A stretch of 64,000 nucleotides of DNA from Macrosoma leucophasiata (lineage: Eukaryota > Arthropoda > Insecta > Lepidoptera > Hedylidae). The notes under the pieces are model-generated. The model was not told where the DNA came from, searched no databases, and saw nothing but the letters and a program-made list of their open reading frames with translations. Positions 41,800-52,600 of the stretch are shown piece by piece. Where the stretch lies: NCBI GenBank assembly GCA_036365455.1, contig JAWQUS010000016.1, positions 18,933,001-18,997,000 on the forward strand, written 5' to 3'. The position numbers and the translations under genes are program-made. The first letter of the stretch is position 1; every line of letters starts with the position of its first letter.

Positions 41800-42770
41800 A
41801 TACCTACGCCTTTTGTACAACACTGTGTTGTTAAAATCTACACATATTTGTTTAAGTTTTGATATTGTTTCAGTTTACCCTTAACATGAACAAAATTCTA
41901 AATAGAAAAAAAAATAGGAGCATGGCAGGATCTGTGTTCGAAAACTAAAAAAAGGTAAGTAACAAATGGTCAAGGAAGCTTCATAGAATATTATTTTCAC
42001 CATACGGATCTTTTTATAACGTTGTACAAATCCTTGTATGGAACTTGCCATCATTTCTTTTGATGTCACATACGATACGGATGAACGACAGTGTGGCAGG
42101 ATCTTAAGTGTAAACGTGGACACAGATAACGAAGAAAATAAAACCATTCGTAAACCAATTAAAACGTCCTACCTGCTTGTGCAGTCTACCGTGCATTTGA
42201 TTGAAATCAGTGTATATCATAGATTGAACGGATAAGGAGAAGTGGACATTGTATTGTAACTAATGAAGCCCATCCATTAAGAACCATAGACCCACAATCA
42301 TTCCTTAGGACGCGGCCACATTACTGTAAATGATACGTTATGGATATGTTATTGAATTAATTTAGCGGATTTACTGTAATTGTTTTCGCATCCGTATATA
42401 TGGTTTAAGATTTTCAATTCACGCAATTATTTAATTGTGTAATTGAATGATATTACATGCGTTGTTGATAGCATTGATTGGCTTCTTTGATTAAATGTTA
42501 GGAAAAGGAAATGTTCAAGAATGTTAAGTTTTCCAATAAGTGTTATGCTTCACTTTTTTTGTTTTTCATTAACTCTGTTGGCCAGATAGGCAAAATTTTC
42601 ATACATACATTATTTATTTTACAGGTGATCCCTTATTTAATTCTATGTTAGCCGGTTCAGCTAGTAAGTAGGTACTTAATAATAATGCTTACTTACCAGT
42701 CAGTATTTCGTAGCGGTTCCCAATCAGTGACATTTCAAAATCTGTAACAATGAAACAAACTTTAGAAAAA
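41800..42770. other. No recognised feature
   Basis: A 65-codon plus-strand frame near 42040-42235 resembles no family I know. No repeats identified. Confidence 0.4.
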
Positions 42771-42772
42771 GT

Positions 42773-42903
42773 TAGGCTGGGTTGCACCAAGATATTTTAA
42801 TATTATTTCCTTCTCTAACTTAAAGAAATCTGTTAAAGATAGAGAGGGATGTGAAACGTTACAACTACTCTAACTTTAACAAATATTTTGGTGCAAACCA
42901 GGA
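42773..42903. repeat. MITE with gcacca TIRs
   Basis: ggctgggttgcaccaagata and atattttggtgcaaaccagg, bordered by ta, around ~90 bp. Confidence 0.7.
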
Positions 42904-42916
42904 TAAGAATTAAGAA

Positions 42917-42985
42917 CTAGGCCTTCCCCCAAAAAGGAGAGGGACTCGTGCCCAGCAGAGGGACGTATAATGGGTTGCCATTATT
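42917..42985 (+). repeat. SINE family A 3' end (A6)
   Basis: aggccttcccccaaaaagga to gggttgccattatta. Confidence 0.7.
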
Positions 42986-43009
42986 AAGCAAAGCAACGCC
43001 ACGGCAACG

Positions 43010-43140
43010 GATCTTTAGAATCCCATCACCCACTATCGAAAGAATTCTCTTCCATGGTAGTGAATTCTTCCGCTAGTGCAGTCAGTGAACCTAACAATGG
43101 TAACGTATCAAGGGTTGCCATTATTAAAATTATAATAGCT
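43010..43140 (+). repeat. Repeat X fragment (X3) with an A-like tail
   Basis: agaattctcttccatggtag, gaattcttccgctagtgcag, then caagggttgccattatta. Confidence 0.4.
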
Positions 43141-43269
43141 GCTTTATCCACAAATTAATTTTGTGTTGAACAGTGAACCAAAGTGCATACCCTCCGTCAA
43201 AGCAATATTTGACTGAAATATTAATTACTGAACTAATAATAAGTTTAAAGGGTGTTGTACGGATGATAT

Positions 43270-43809
43270 TTAGCCTCGCTCATAATAATATTAATAATTA
43301 GAAGTGAAGCGGGGAAGCCCGCTCCGAGCTCGAGAATACTCGAGAGTGATGGTGAAACCGGGGCCACACCTCTCGACACCCCCAGCCTCTCTCAACAGTG
43401 TTGCCCCCTGTCGACCATCGGGTTGGCTGTTTGGGGGGCCCACCAAGGAGAGGCGAGTCACCACCTGCCTAAAGTAGGATTCGATAATGTGAGATGTTGA
43501 ATATAGGCAGGTGCCGGATCTCACTCCATAGGCCCAGCCAGCTAGTCCCCCCAGTTCACCCACATAGCCCAAAGTTTGGCAAATCACTTTTCATTACAAT
43601 AGTCCCATTATATTCTGCGGGGTCTGTCTGTGTCTGTATTGACTATTGATGCAGCCAGAGAGAGGTCCCGCCGAATATAACCCATTACAAAGTAGATCAA
43701 AATTCTCGAAAGGGCCTCTACGTGTTGGACTCCCCATGTCCCCGCGCAAGCCTGACAAAGGTCCGGGGTTCAAATTGGACCCCGTGCTGACGAGAGACTT
43801 AATAATTAT
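43270..43809 (+). repeat. LINE F 3' region
   Basis: GC-richer non-coding text (gcggggaagcccgctccgag, ggtcccgccgaatataaccc) ends gtccggggttcaaattggac, ccgtgctgacgagagactta and ataattatt. The last part recurs inverted at 1346. LINE is inferred from the fixed 3' end with a short-repeat tail; no ORF is visible. Confidence 0.45.
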
Positions 43810-44200
43810 TCGTGATGCGCCGAATAATGGTTTAACCGGATAACCGAAAACCGAATTATATTCGGTTTAACCTGTACCGAACCGAATATTCGGCCGAATT
43901 ATTCGGTTTACCATTTCACTGTTTTGACGCGTAAACGCGGTTCTAAAATGTCGCAGTTTGCCAAATTGCCGCGTCTACACCGGACGCATGCTCGGGTGAT
44001 GCAGCCTCGTGAGCGAAATACTTCGTCAGTGACAGTCAGTGTGGACGTGCATCAGGGTCGTGCGGGCGCACGGTGCCTCGGAGCCGAGCCATGCGGCGGT
44101 GGAAAAGCGCGCGAGCTCTAAGGCGCCTCAGTGTGTGGTGTGCGTTCATGATGCGTTCGGTGGGGACGGTAGTACCATAAATAATAGTAATAATAATGTT

Positions 44201-44473
44201 TTTATTTTAAAGAAAAATTTGAATTCAGGCGAGACTCGAACTCGCGGCCTACTGGGAATCCAGTCCAGCCGCTCTTGCAATTGAGCTACTGAAGTCCTAA
44301 AATTTGACTTCAGGCGTGACTTCAGTAGCTCAATTGGAAGAGCGGCTGGACTGGATTCCCAGTAGGCCGCGAGTTCGAGTCTCGCCTGAAGTCAATTTTT
44401 TCTTTCCATTTTTCTTTAAAATAAAAATATATTTCACAAGCATGTGTTAATGCGAAATAATATAAAAAAAACA
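44201..44473 (+). repeat. Family I retroposon with two inverted tRNA-like units (I4)
   Basis: 12-bp duplication aataataatgtt at 44189-44200 and 44474-44485. A minus tRNA-like unit (44223-44296) faces a plus unit (44319-44392). The plus unit has acttcag/ctgaagt acceptor, gctc/gagc D stem and gcgag/ctcgc T stem with loop ttcgagt; the anticodon arm is irregular (two bases before the stem, a mismatch). It ends aatgcgaaataatataaaaa. Confidence 0.9.
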
Positions 44474-44567
44474 AATAATAATGTTGACTGCATATAACCA
44501 AACTACAGGGCTACAGGTTAAGAATATGTTGGTTTGAGGTTTCAAAATAAATGTTTGTAATTTAATG

Positions 44568-44868
44568 TAACATAACTTCACGCCTGTAATACCCGAAGGG
44601 GTAGGCAGAGGTAAATGCATGCATTCAAGCATAAATGCAACCCACGATCCGCCTGTTACGTTTTGACCCATGTAACAGGTGGCGAGCCTGTTGACATCTC
44701 CGGGCACATTACCAAACTTCGAGGTACTTGGAAATTTCCAGAAAATGAAAAAATCCCAATAGAACCAGAGATAAAAGACTTTATCCAACCCCCTATCCAC
44801 GAATCGAACCCAGGACCTCAGCGTAGTAGTGGCCTGCTACCACTAGGCTACCGAGGCAGTTACCTAAG
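44568..44868 (-). repeat. SINE family C (C6)
   Basis: 12-bp duplication tgtaatttaatg at 44556-44567 and 44869-44880. Full minus copy with small deletions. Confidence 0.92.
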
Positions 44869-45225
44869 TGTAATTTAATGGTTTTATTTTATTAGCTTTA
44901 TTCAACACATTCTTCATAGGATTTCTTTGGATTATAAAATAACATGAGAATTTTTATCTTGTAGTTAAGTATGTAGATACCGTGTTGTGTAGCCAATAAA
45001 ATAGAAATATTCGAACCGAATATATTCGGCAACGAAACCGAATAATTCGGCCGAATACGAATAGTGGAAATGATGCCGAATATGCCGAATACCGAATACG
45101 AACCGAATATTCGGCGCATCTCTAATAATTATGATAGTCTTCAACAGTATTGAAGAATGATGTTCATTCATTTAATAAGACAAGACACACAATAGAGAAG
45201 ACAACGCTAACAAACAGCTGGTTTA

Positions 45226-45355
45226 GTTTTTAAATTGATTTCACACATATTTATGTAAGAATTTTCCACGTCATCTGATATGTAAAAGTGTAGTAAATTG
45301 ACTTCTAGAAACTAGAACCGTGCTACCAAAGGGTCCTGTCTAATGCTTACACATG
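45226..45355 (+). repeat. Repeat T, copy 1
   Basis: catatttatgtaagaatttt, cacgtcatctgat, aaattgacttctag and gtcctgtcta parallel 52908-53060. Confidence 0.6.
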
Positions 45356-45524
45356 ATAAGCTATGGCATTCATTACTTCTTTGATTGCGATTTACAAATA
45401 CATAACAGACATAATAGATTTTTCTCTGAATTGTGAATGTTTCGATTGTAAATAACATAATTTCATGATTCATTTCGTTGAAAGCGTACTTTTTATTTAA
45501 TAGGGGCGTGCCTTCTATATATTT

Positions 45525-45625
45525 GTATGTAGGTATGTATGTATGGAGATAAAAGTAGCCTAAGTTACTCCTTAGTACATCAGCTACCCGTGGAAGTCCC
45601 GTCAAAGTCGGATACACTAACATTC
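45525..45625 (-). repeat. Helitron-like fragment, minus strand
   Basis: aaaagtagcctaagttactc and gaagtcccgtcaaagtcgga are the complement of text at 54130-54240. Flanked by two ttgtatgtaggtatgtatgt stretches. Confidence 0.6.
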
Positions 45626-45984
45626 TACTTATTTGTATGTAGGTATGTATGTATGTATGTTTATCACAAGTAAAAAAGTTAAATTACAATGCATTTACAT
45701 TAATGGCGAATTATGCAAGAGTAGGTATATTTCTATAAAAATGCGGGTAAGTGCGAGTCGGAATCATGACATGTGTTCCCACTCTTACTATGGTGTATGG
45801 TGGTTTAAGATTTTTTGCCTCTGTCAGAAATCACGGTTATATGTAACTACGTCAGCGCTTAGTTGGATCATACCTACTACTATATACCTATAAACATACC
45901 TAACATAAAAGATACTATATAGCTTTAGCCAGAGACTTCGTGTATGTGTTTTTTTAATAAAAAGTATCTGTTGTTACTTTAATA

Positions 45985-46243
45985 CCAAGATGGCAAACAA
46001 GCATGCAGTTCACATTGATGTCAAGTGATGACTACAGCCTATAGACACCCACACAAAGACCAGTGGTCAAAGTACATATGCGTTGCCACCTCTGAGAGCT
46101 TAGTTATTATGTCTCTGTGATAGGATAACCGGGCCATACATTACCATCTAACTGGAACACGATAGTGCTGAACACTACCATTTAGCGGCAGATAAATTAG
46201 GTTATGCCCTCGAGCTGATACACTGGAACTCTATCACAAGTAA
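45985..46243 (-). repeat. Family B' (near full length)
   Basis: atggcaaacaagcatgcagt to actggaactctatcacaagt. Confidence 0.75.
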
Positions 46244-46289
46244 AAAAGTTAAATGGAAAAAAAATGATATATGAAACAGCGTCTAAGAT

Positions 46290-46556
46290 ATTTCACAAGC
46301 ATGTGTTAATGCGAAATAATATAAAACAATTATTAAGGGTAAAAGCGACTTCTTTATGATATTCAATAAACTGAACATAGTTGGCAATAGATGGCGCTGC
46401 TGCTACCATAAAGCAATGCAATAGATGTGAAGGAAAGATTTGACAGGACTTTAGTAGCTCAATTGGAAGAGCGGCTGGACTAGATTCCCAGTAGGCCGCG
46501 AGTTCGAGTCTCGCCTGAAGTCAAATTTTTCTTTCCATTTTTCTTTAAAAATAAAA
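46290..46556 (+). repeat. Family I retroposon (I5)
   Basis: The 22-bp repeat beginning tatatgaaacagcgtctaag lies at 46268-46289 and again at 46615-46636, and aaaaaagttaaa at 46242 and 46557. The element has the I body (gatggcgctgctgctaccat) and one plus tRNA-like unit near 46446-46522. Confidence 0.8.
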
Positions 46557-46851
46557 TAAAAAAGTTAAAGTTTCATGACGACTCGTTAAGTAGTATTCAC
46601 ATAGTGTATTTATTTATATGAAACAGCGTCTAAGATCGTGATAGACGTCTATGAATATACCTAATCGATGTAATGCAATCCTTGTTATTTCTCCCATTAA
46701 GAGATATCTTATCTACTTATTTATCAACTGTTAAGGTAGGCGCACAAAAACCGTGCACAAGCAACTAACACATAAAATGTGCGCTATAGTGTTCCCGCGA
46801 CCCCCGCCCCTCGGATGAGTCGAAATACCCAGGGGTTTATATTGGGTCCAG

Positions 46852-47455
46852 GAATCCGTGTTTTTGCACTGTTATTCTATTTCACTATACACAGGCACTG
46901 TAATAAACCTATATCAAACAAAATGGCATCGACTTTATTTTATATAACTCAAAAATACACCAAGAAAATGTAATAAAATAAGAGCACCACACGCCTCTTT
47001 CAAGGTTCCCGCCATAACAGGCTGTCACTTACTGACGCCATTGTTATAGAGTTTATTTTTAAGGTAAAATGGCATCGCTATTACACGCATATTGCCAGTG
47101 TCGAGTAAATCGATATTTCGTATTCGTATATAAGCAGCGTACACGTTAGAATCAGTCAGTCAGTCAATTATTTTTAATGTCAGTCAAGTGAGTTATAGTC
47201 AGTAATTCGAGTAAAGCGATGGCTACTTTACCAGAACATTTACAATGAAGTTTTGGAGGAAACCTGAAAATCCGTGATTTCGCTCTGTTATTCTATTTCA
47301 CTAAACATGGGCACTGTAATAAATTTATATGAAACAAAATGCCCCAACTTTATTTAATGTAACTCAAAAATGTACCAAGAAAATGTAATAAAATAAGAGC
47401 ACCATACACCTCTTTCAAGGTTCCCTCCAAAAACGTAATAGAGTTTGGTGAAGCC
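46852..47455 (-). repeat. Retroposon P, partial tandem copy (P2)
   Basis: Two direct repeats starting aatccgtg at 46852 and 47268 (each with attctatttcactatacac or a variant, then gcctctttcaaggttccc) are separated by P sequence with gtatataagcagcgtacacg. Relative to P1 it is inverted. The unit is ~416 bp. Confidence 0.65.
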
Positions 47456-47518
47456 TCTTAATTTTGGTTCTTCATTATTTTGTCCCTCTGGATTGAATGC
47501 CTAATGGCTGATGTGTAT

Positions 47519-47862
47519 CAGTGTTGCTAAACTATCGATAGTTGCGCTATCGATAGTTGACCTCGAAAAATAGTCGATAGCGCGATAGTACTATCGAAAA
47601 TATCACCATGCTGCAATACTATCGATACTATCGATAGTATCGATAGTTAAAAATAAGCAATACTATTGCCAAAGATCAATAGTATCGATAGTATCGATAG
47701 TATTGTTATAAACAATAGACAATAAGGTCAATAGTATCGATAGTATCGATAGTATTGCAGCATGGCGATATTTTCGATAGTACTATCGCGCTATCGACTA
47801 TTTTTTGAGGTCACGATAGTTCACAATACTATCGATAGACTATTATTATTGCAACAACACTG
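47519..47862. mobile_element. hAT-type foldback element rich in TATCGATA
   Basis: TIR cagtgttg and caacactg; perfect 8-bp duplication atgtgtat at 47511-47518 and 47863-47870. Nearly the whole 344 bp is an inverted repeat (~150-bp arms). It contains ten tatcgata palindromes plus variants. Non-coding. Confidence 0.93.
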
Positions 47863-48060
47863 ATGTGTATCGCTAGCAGTAATTTGATTTGCCGAACGTC
47901 CAAAGAGTTTTTACTTGGCGTAATAAGAACTGGCGCAGCCATGACTGGCCGAAGCAATATTTAAAAGTTTTTTTTTTAAAACAATTGAAGAAAACTCATT
48001 ATGACGATTTTTTCTTTCCTCTCTTACTCTGTCAACTGCGAACACATGATTTTATATTAT

Positions 48061-48429
48061 TTAAAAGTCTGCGAATTTGCACTGAGTTTTGTTTAACCTA
48101 ATTCCGAAGTTATCGGACCCTCCGAATAAGCTGGTCGAGATCAATTTATGGTCGAAGAAGACGCCGGCGTCGAGAAGTAAACACCAAACCTGACCACGTG
48201 CGTCGTCAAGATCAATAACCAGATCTGCGGTACCTCGGTACAGTCTCCAATTTGGTGAGTGGCTTGCACGTTTGTTATTGGGGTGTTTGATCCGGGGGGG
48301 TGGGTGATCTGGTGCCGAAATTTTGAGAGTCATCATCATACTGTATTCAGGATTTATAATCCACCTTGGTGTGGACTTTTTACACGTCCCATCAGAGTTG
48401 AATATTATTAACTTTAAAATTATTAACCC
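48061..48429 (-). other. Unidentified open frame
   Basis: An open minus-strand frame of ~125 codons runs from the A7 junction: TPRWIINPEYSMMM, NWRLYRGTADLVIDLDDARG, VFFDHKLISTSLFGG. The GC content is higher than in the flanks. FDHKLI vaguely recalls the SDHxxI end of LINE endonucleases, but this is too weak to call. Confidence 0.3.
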
Positions 48430-48541
48430 TCCACCAATCCGCATTGGAGCAGCGTGGTGGAGTTAGCTCCAGGCCTCCCCCTTAAAACGGGAGAGACTCG
48501 TGTCCAGCAGTGGGACGTATAATGGGTTGCCATTATTATTA
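48430..48541 (+). repeat. SINE family A 3' end (A7)
   Basis: ccaccaatccgcattggagc to gggttgccattattatt. Confidence 0.8.
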
Positions 48542-48547
48542 TATTGT

Positions 48548-48590
48548 TAAAGAGGTGCCTGTCACCCTAAATGAATAAATGAGTTTCTAA
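48548..48590 (+). repeat. LINE D 3' end, ~40 bp
   Basis: gaggtgcctgtcaccctaaa tgaataaatgagtttc is the complement of the D 3' UTR end. It sits directly after A7. Confidence 0.7.
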
Positions 48591-48882
48591 CTTTTTTTTT
48601 TTTATGTAATGGAAGTGGTAAACAAGCATGCAGTTCACGTTGATGTTAAGTGATGACTGCAGCCTATAGACACCCACACAAAGACCAAGCTCAAAATGCA
48701 GATGCGTTATCACTCCTGAGGCCTAAAGTGTTACGCCTCTGTGCCGGAAATTACAGGGCTGTACATTACCACCTGACCGGAACACGATAGTGCTGAACAC
48801 TACCATTTAGCGGCAAGTATATTAGGTAATGCGGTGGTGCCTACGCCCGCGAGCTCCGTCACTGGAGCTCTACCACCAGAAC
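48591..48882 (-). repeat. Family B (B16)
   Basis: Full minus copy with a T-run. Close to consensus. Confidence 0.85.
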
Positions 48883-48971
48883 ATCTACTTCCCAAGAACA
48901 TTTACCCTCCGATCCACTATGTAACATCAGCGTTTTCAATTTTTTGCTATTACCTTAGAATTAAAAGTGTC

Positions 48972-49305
48972 TTAAACTGCCTCGGTAGCCTAGTGGTAGC
49001 AGGCCACTACTACTACGCTGAGGTCCTCCTCCTGAGGTGAGGGTTCGATTCCCGGGTAAGGGGTTATCAGAGATAATGGTGAAAAAGCCTTTATCTCTGG
49101 TTCTATTGGGATTTTTCCATTTTCTGGAAATTCCCAGCACCTCAAAGTTTGGTAATGTTCCCGGAGATGTCAACAGGCTCGCCACCTGTTACATGGGCCA
49201 AAACGTAACCGGCGAATCGTGGGTGTTTGCATGTATGCTTGAATGCATGCATTTACCTCTGCCTACCCCTTCGGGGATTACAGGCGTGAAGTTACGTACG
49301 TTTTT
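48972..49305 (+). repeat. SINE family C (C7)
   Basis: 11-bp duplication ttaaaagtgtc at 48961-48971 and 49306-49316. A small duplication (ctcctcctgaggtgag) lies between A and B boxes, which should weaken the promoter. Confidence 0.92.
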
Positions 49306-49500
49306 TTAAAAGTGTCAAAGATTAGTTAGTTATGGAAAATTAATTTATTGTTTTAACTATTTGCTTCATATTTTTAATCTTTTAAACCTTTAGCCTTTTA
49401 GCCAAATCGATACAGCAGTCCTCTAATTTAGTACGACTAACAAATGTCATTTCATCTTCATGTATTATAGAGATTTCTGCATAAAAACCCACTTTATAGG

Positions 49501-49674
49501 TAATTTACGGCCCTGTAATTGCCGGCACAGAGGCATAACACCTAATGCCTCAGGAGTGGCAGCGCATCTGCATTTTGACCTCTGATCATTGTGTGGGTGT
49601 CTATAGGCTGCAGTCATCACTTAACATCATTGTGAACTGCATGCTTATTTGCCACTTTTATTACTTAAAAAAAA
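49501..49674 (+). repeat. Family B, 5'-truncated (B17)
   Basis: ttacggccctgtaattgccg to ttacttaaaaaaaaa. Confidence 0.8.
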
Positions 49675-50017
49675 AGTAAGGTAATCATACCTTGACGTCG
49701 AGATTACACTGAGATTGAACTATCGAATAAGCGTTAAAACTTTTCCGCCTACAATTTATAGATCCGTCAAAGCTAGTGTGATTATAGCTTCACAATTCGA
49801 TGAACGCATAAATCACTATACAGGATGTCCGAAATAAGCCTCGAGCGTGATACCCACGCAGGCGCGTCTAACGACTATTAAATTGACAGGTGATTAGAAA
49901 TTTAATAAATTTATCTACCGTAATCACCTTACAAATGTGTTGATTTATTGAGATACTGGATTAATAATTAACTGGTGATCCCAACACAGGAAGCTAAGAG
50001 ATATAAGAGAGGTCTCT

Positions 50018-50299
50018 TTTTTATGTAATCGAAGTGGCAAACAAGCATGCAGTTCACATTGATGTTAAGTGATGATTGCAGCCTATAGACACCTACACAA
50101 AGACCAAGGTCAAAATGCAGATGCGTTACCACTCCTAAGGCCTAATATATTATGCCTCTGTGCCGGAAATTACAGGGCCGTACATTACCACCTGACCGGA
50201 ACACGATAGTGCTGAACACTACCATTTAGCGGCAAGTATATTAGGTAATGCGTTAGTGCCTACGCCCGCGAGCTCCGTCACTGGAGCTCTACCACCAGT
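50018..50299 (-). repeat. Family B (B18)
   Basis: Full minus copy. Confidence 0.82.
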
Positions 50300-50497
50300 A
50301 AAAAATCTAGGAAATTCTTACTGGAACATTTTCACAAGGATGTTCTGTTTAAAACTCAACCAAAATTCGTGATTATTATGTAAGTGGCGTACCTTAAAAA
50401 TAAAAAAAATAATACCTTGCGAGCACAGCTTTCTGCTCCCAGAAACTGATGTCATGAACAAGAGATTTCAAGGTATATGAAAATGACGCCGCTGTAT

Positions 50498-50866
50498 ACA
50501 GGGTTAATTGTAATTAGCATATCACCTCTTGCAGGTAGCCTCTCTACACCAATTCCAACAACATTTGTTCTACGACTTTTTAAAATTCATAATTTAAATT
50601 TTCTTACACAACATTTTTTTTTGCCTCTAAACTGGTATTGACCCTGAGCGTAGGTATGCCACGCACCTTACCTAGGCAAAATCGCCACGTGCAGCGGGAA
50701 GCGGGGTTGCGGGGTGACGCAGCGGCGGCAATGCTATATTATGGCAATGTTATTTTTTTTGGGTTATTTATCAAGATTTGTAAAAAGCCGTAGAACAAAT
50801 GTTGTTGGGCTTGGTCTAGAGAGGATGCCTACAGGAGGTGATGCGCTAATTTAAATTAACACTGTA
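50498..50866. mobile_element. TIR element R (MITE)
   Basis: cagggttaattgtaattagc and gctaatttaaattaacactg start ~105-bp inverted arms sharing aacaacatttgttctacg. tata at both borders. ~370 bp, non-coding. Confidence 0.8.
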
Positions 50867-50938
50867 TAAATATGGACCGGACCGGTTCTTATGTCTGACC
50901 GGATCGGGGTCATTCGTTACCATTTGCCTTTGTCCTCG

Positions 50939-51034
50939 AGTCCCACTGGAACTCTACCACCAGTAACTGGACATTAAAGCCCTATTTCTTACCCTATTTC
51001 CTACCACCAGTAACTGGACATTAAAGCCCTATTT
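50939..51034. repeat. 46-bp direct duplication with a B 5' end
   Basis: taccaccagtaactggacat taaagccctattt occurs at 50956 and again at 51002. The first half is the start of family B in complement (actctaccaccagt). Confidence 0.8.
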
Positions 51035-51191
51035 CAGACCTAAACGTTATTCGCTACCAACGTGAGGAGCGGAATTACCGAACGGGTTTCGCGACTAGAG
51101 CGGTACATAGTCGCAGAACTTCTACCGCATCACCACGCGGTATCCGCTCCCCACGTGGAGCGAATAACGCGCAGGTCTGAATAGGGCTTTA
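51022..51191. repeat. TIR element S (MITE)
   Basis: taaagccctatttcagacc and ggtctgaatagggcttta, with cgttattcgct and agcgaataacg inside; arms ~48 bp. Confidence 0.8.
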
Positions 51192-52330
51192 GGCGATATT
51201 TCCCTACAATATCTTCATTGCTTGTTTATAGCAAATGTAACTTACAATAAATTAAGACAAAAAAGTGCTGATTTCTTGGTAAACACTTCCAATCATGGCT
51301 TGCCGGTGCAATAAGACAAGACGTTTAAGACTTGCTCGATAATTCTATCGCGAGATTATGCTGTATTTGTCGCGGGCAGTATTAAAATACAATTTCCATG
51401 CAAATAAGATATAATTTCAAGGAGATATGATATTAGGAAGTTGTATTTTGTGATTTTAATTTTGTTGTGTGTTAAGTTGTCGTAACTTCACGCTATGGAA
51501 AAAAATATTTATTTATTTATGTAACTTTAATGCACAAAAGAAGGAACTGTTCATAAGGTGGACTTAACGCAACTTAGGCATTATCTACCAGTCAACCTTT
51601 GGGTAGAGAAGAGATCAACGAAATGGGTGCTATAAATTAAAAGCTATAAGTAATATAATTAAATCTTTAACATCATTACAACAAAAATTGAAAGTATATA
51701 TACTTACAATTAACAATACATATATGCCATATACTGATAATTAAGTTCTATTTTTAAACGTATGTACAATTATTTGGGACATTCTATGACATAAAATCAT
51801 GTTATAAACAGGAGAAGCCACTAATTCCCGAAATACAGTGAAAACTAGTTCGGGCATCTATGGATTCAACATATAAATTGATGTAACTATCTTTTTGTCA
51901 ATAAACAAATTTATTATTAAAAAAAAATATATATATATATATATAAATCCTAATAGTACATGTAAAGGATAATACAGGATAGGTATACAAGGTCATTAAA
52001 AATGAACATAGTTCAAGGCCCGGGAAAGGAACTAAAGGAAGAAAGATTTTTGTTGCAAACTCAAAGATTACGCAGCAAAAGTCCCGGAAATTTGGTACTT
52101 ATTGTAGGTATATTTCGGTAAGTGGGTATTAAGTAAAATATTTATTAGAAAATTGCCCTACAAAACAAATAGCATAAAATTAGAAATTCAACGAAACTTA
52201 TGGCAGATTTCAAAATGTACATACATAAGAGGTCACCATCTCAAGTTGGTCATCTTTAATCACATATACTCGTAAATATTGAATATTTGCATTTGAGATA
52301 AACCTCAGTGGTTTTAAGTAATGCATTGTT
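51192..52330. other. Mostly unrecognised
   Basis: At 51500-51610 tttatttatttatgtaactt, aaggtggacttaacgc and tctaccagtcaacctttggg resemble a LINE 3' UTR in reverse. A (ta)n run lies at about 51930. The rest is plain. Confidence 0.35.
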
Positions 52331-52347
52331 AAAAAAATTGTATATAT

Positions 52348-52577
52348 TTGTTTTATATTATTTCGCATTAACACATGCTTGCCTAACTAGCATAGTTGGT
52401 AATAGATGGCGCTGCTGCTACCATAAAGCAATGCAATAGATGTGAAGGAAAGATTTGACAAAAACGGGCAGGGCTTCAGTAGCTCAATTGGAAGAGCAGC
52501 TGGACTAGATTCCCAGTAGGTCGCGAGTTCGAGTCTCGCCTGAAGTCAAATTTTTCTTTCCATTTTTCTTTAAAAAT
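52348..52577 (+). repeat. Family I retroposon, internally deleted (I6)
   Basis: 16-bp duplication aaaaaattgtatatat at 52332-52347 and 52578-52593. The left end matches 6033 (ttttatattatttcgcatta) and then jumps from acatgcttg straight to cctaactagcatagttgg, skipping ~150 bp. The tRNA-like unit is at about 52475-52549. Confidence 0.9.
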
Positions 52578-52600
52578 AAAAAATTGTATATATACTGTGT

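Larger units (their letters stand above)
43810..45124. mobile_element. hAT-type element carrying two retroposons
   Basis: TIRs tcgtgatgcgccgaat (43810) and attcggcgcatctcta (to 45124). Perfect 8-bp duplication ataattat at 43802-43809 and 45125-45132. Subterminal regions are packed with attcgg/ccgaat palindromes. The family I element and SINE C6 lie inside; without them ~720 bp remain. The GC-rich interior 43920-44165 has no recognisable transposase. Confidence 0.88.

Noticed and set aside
44319..44392. Possible functional tRNA gene
   Set aside because: Acceptor, D and T stems pair well, but the anticodon arm has a mismatch and extra bases. The unit recurs inside retroposons with target duplications.
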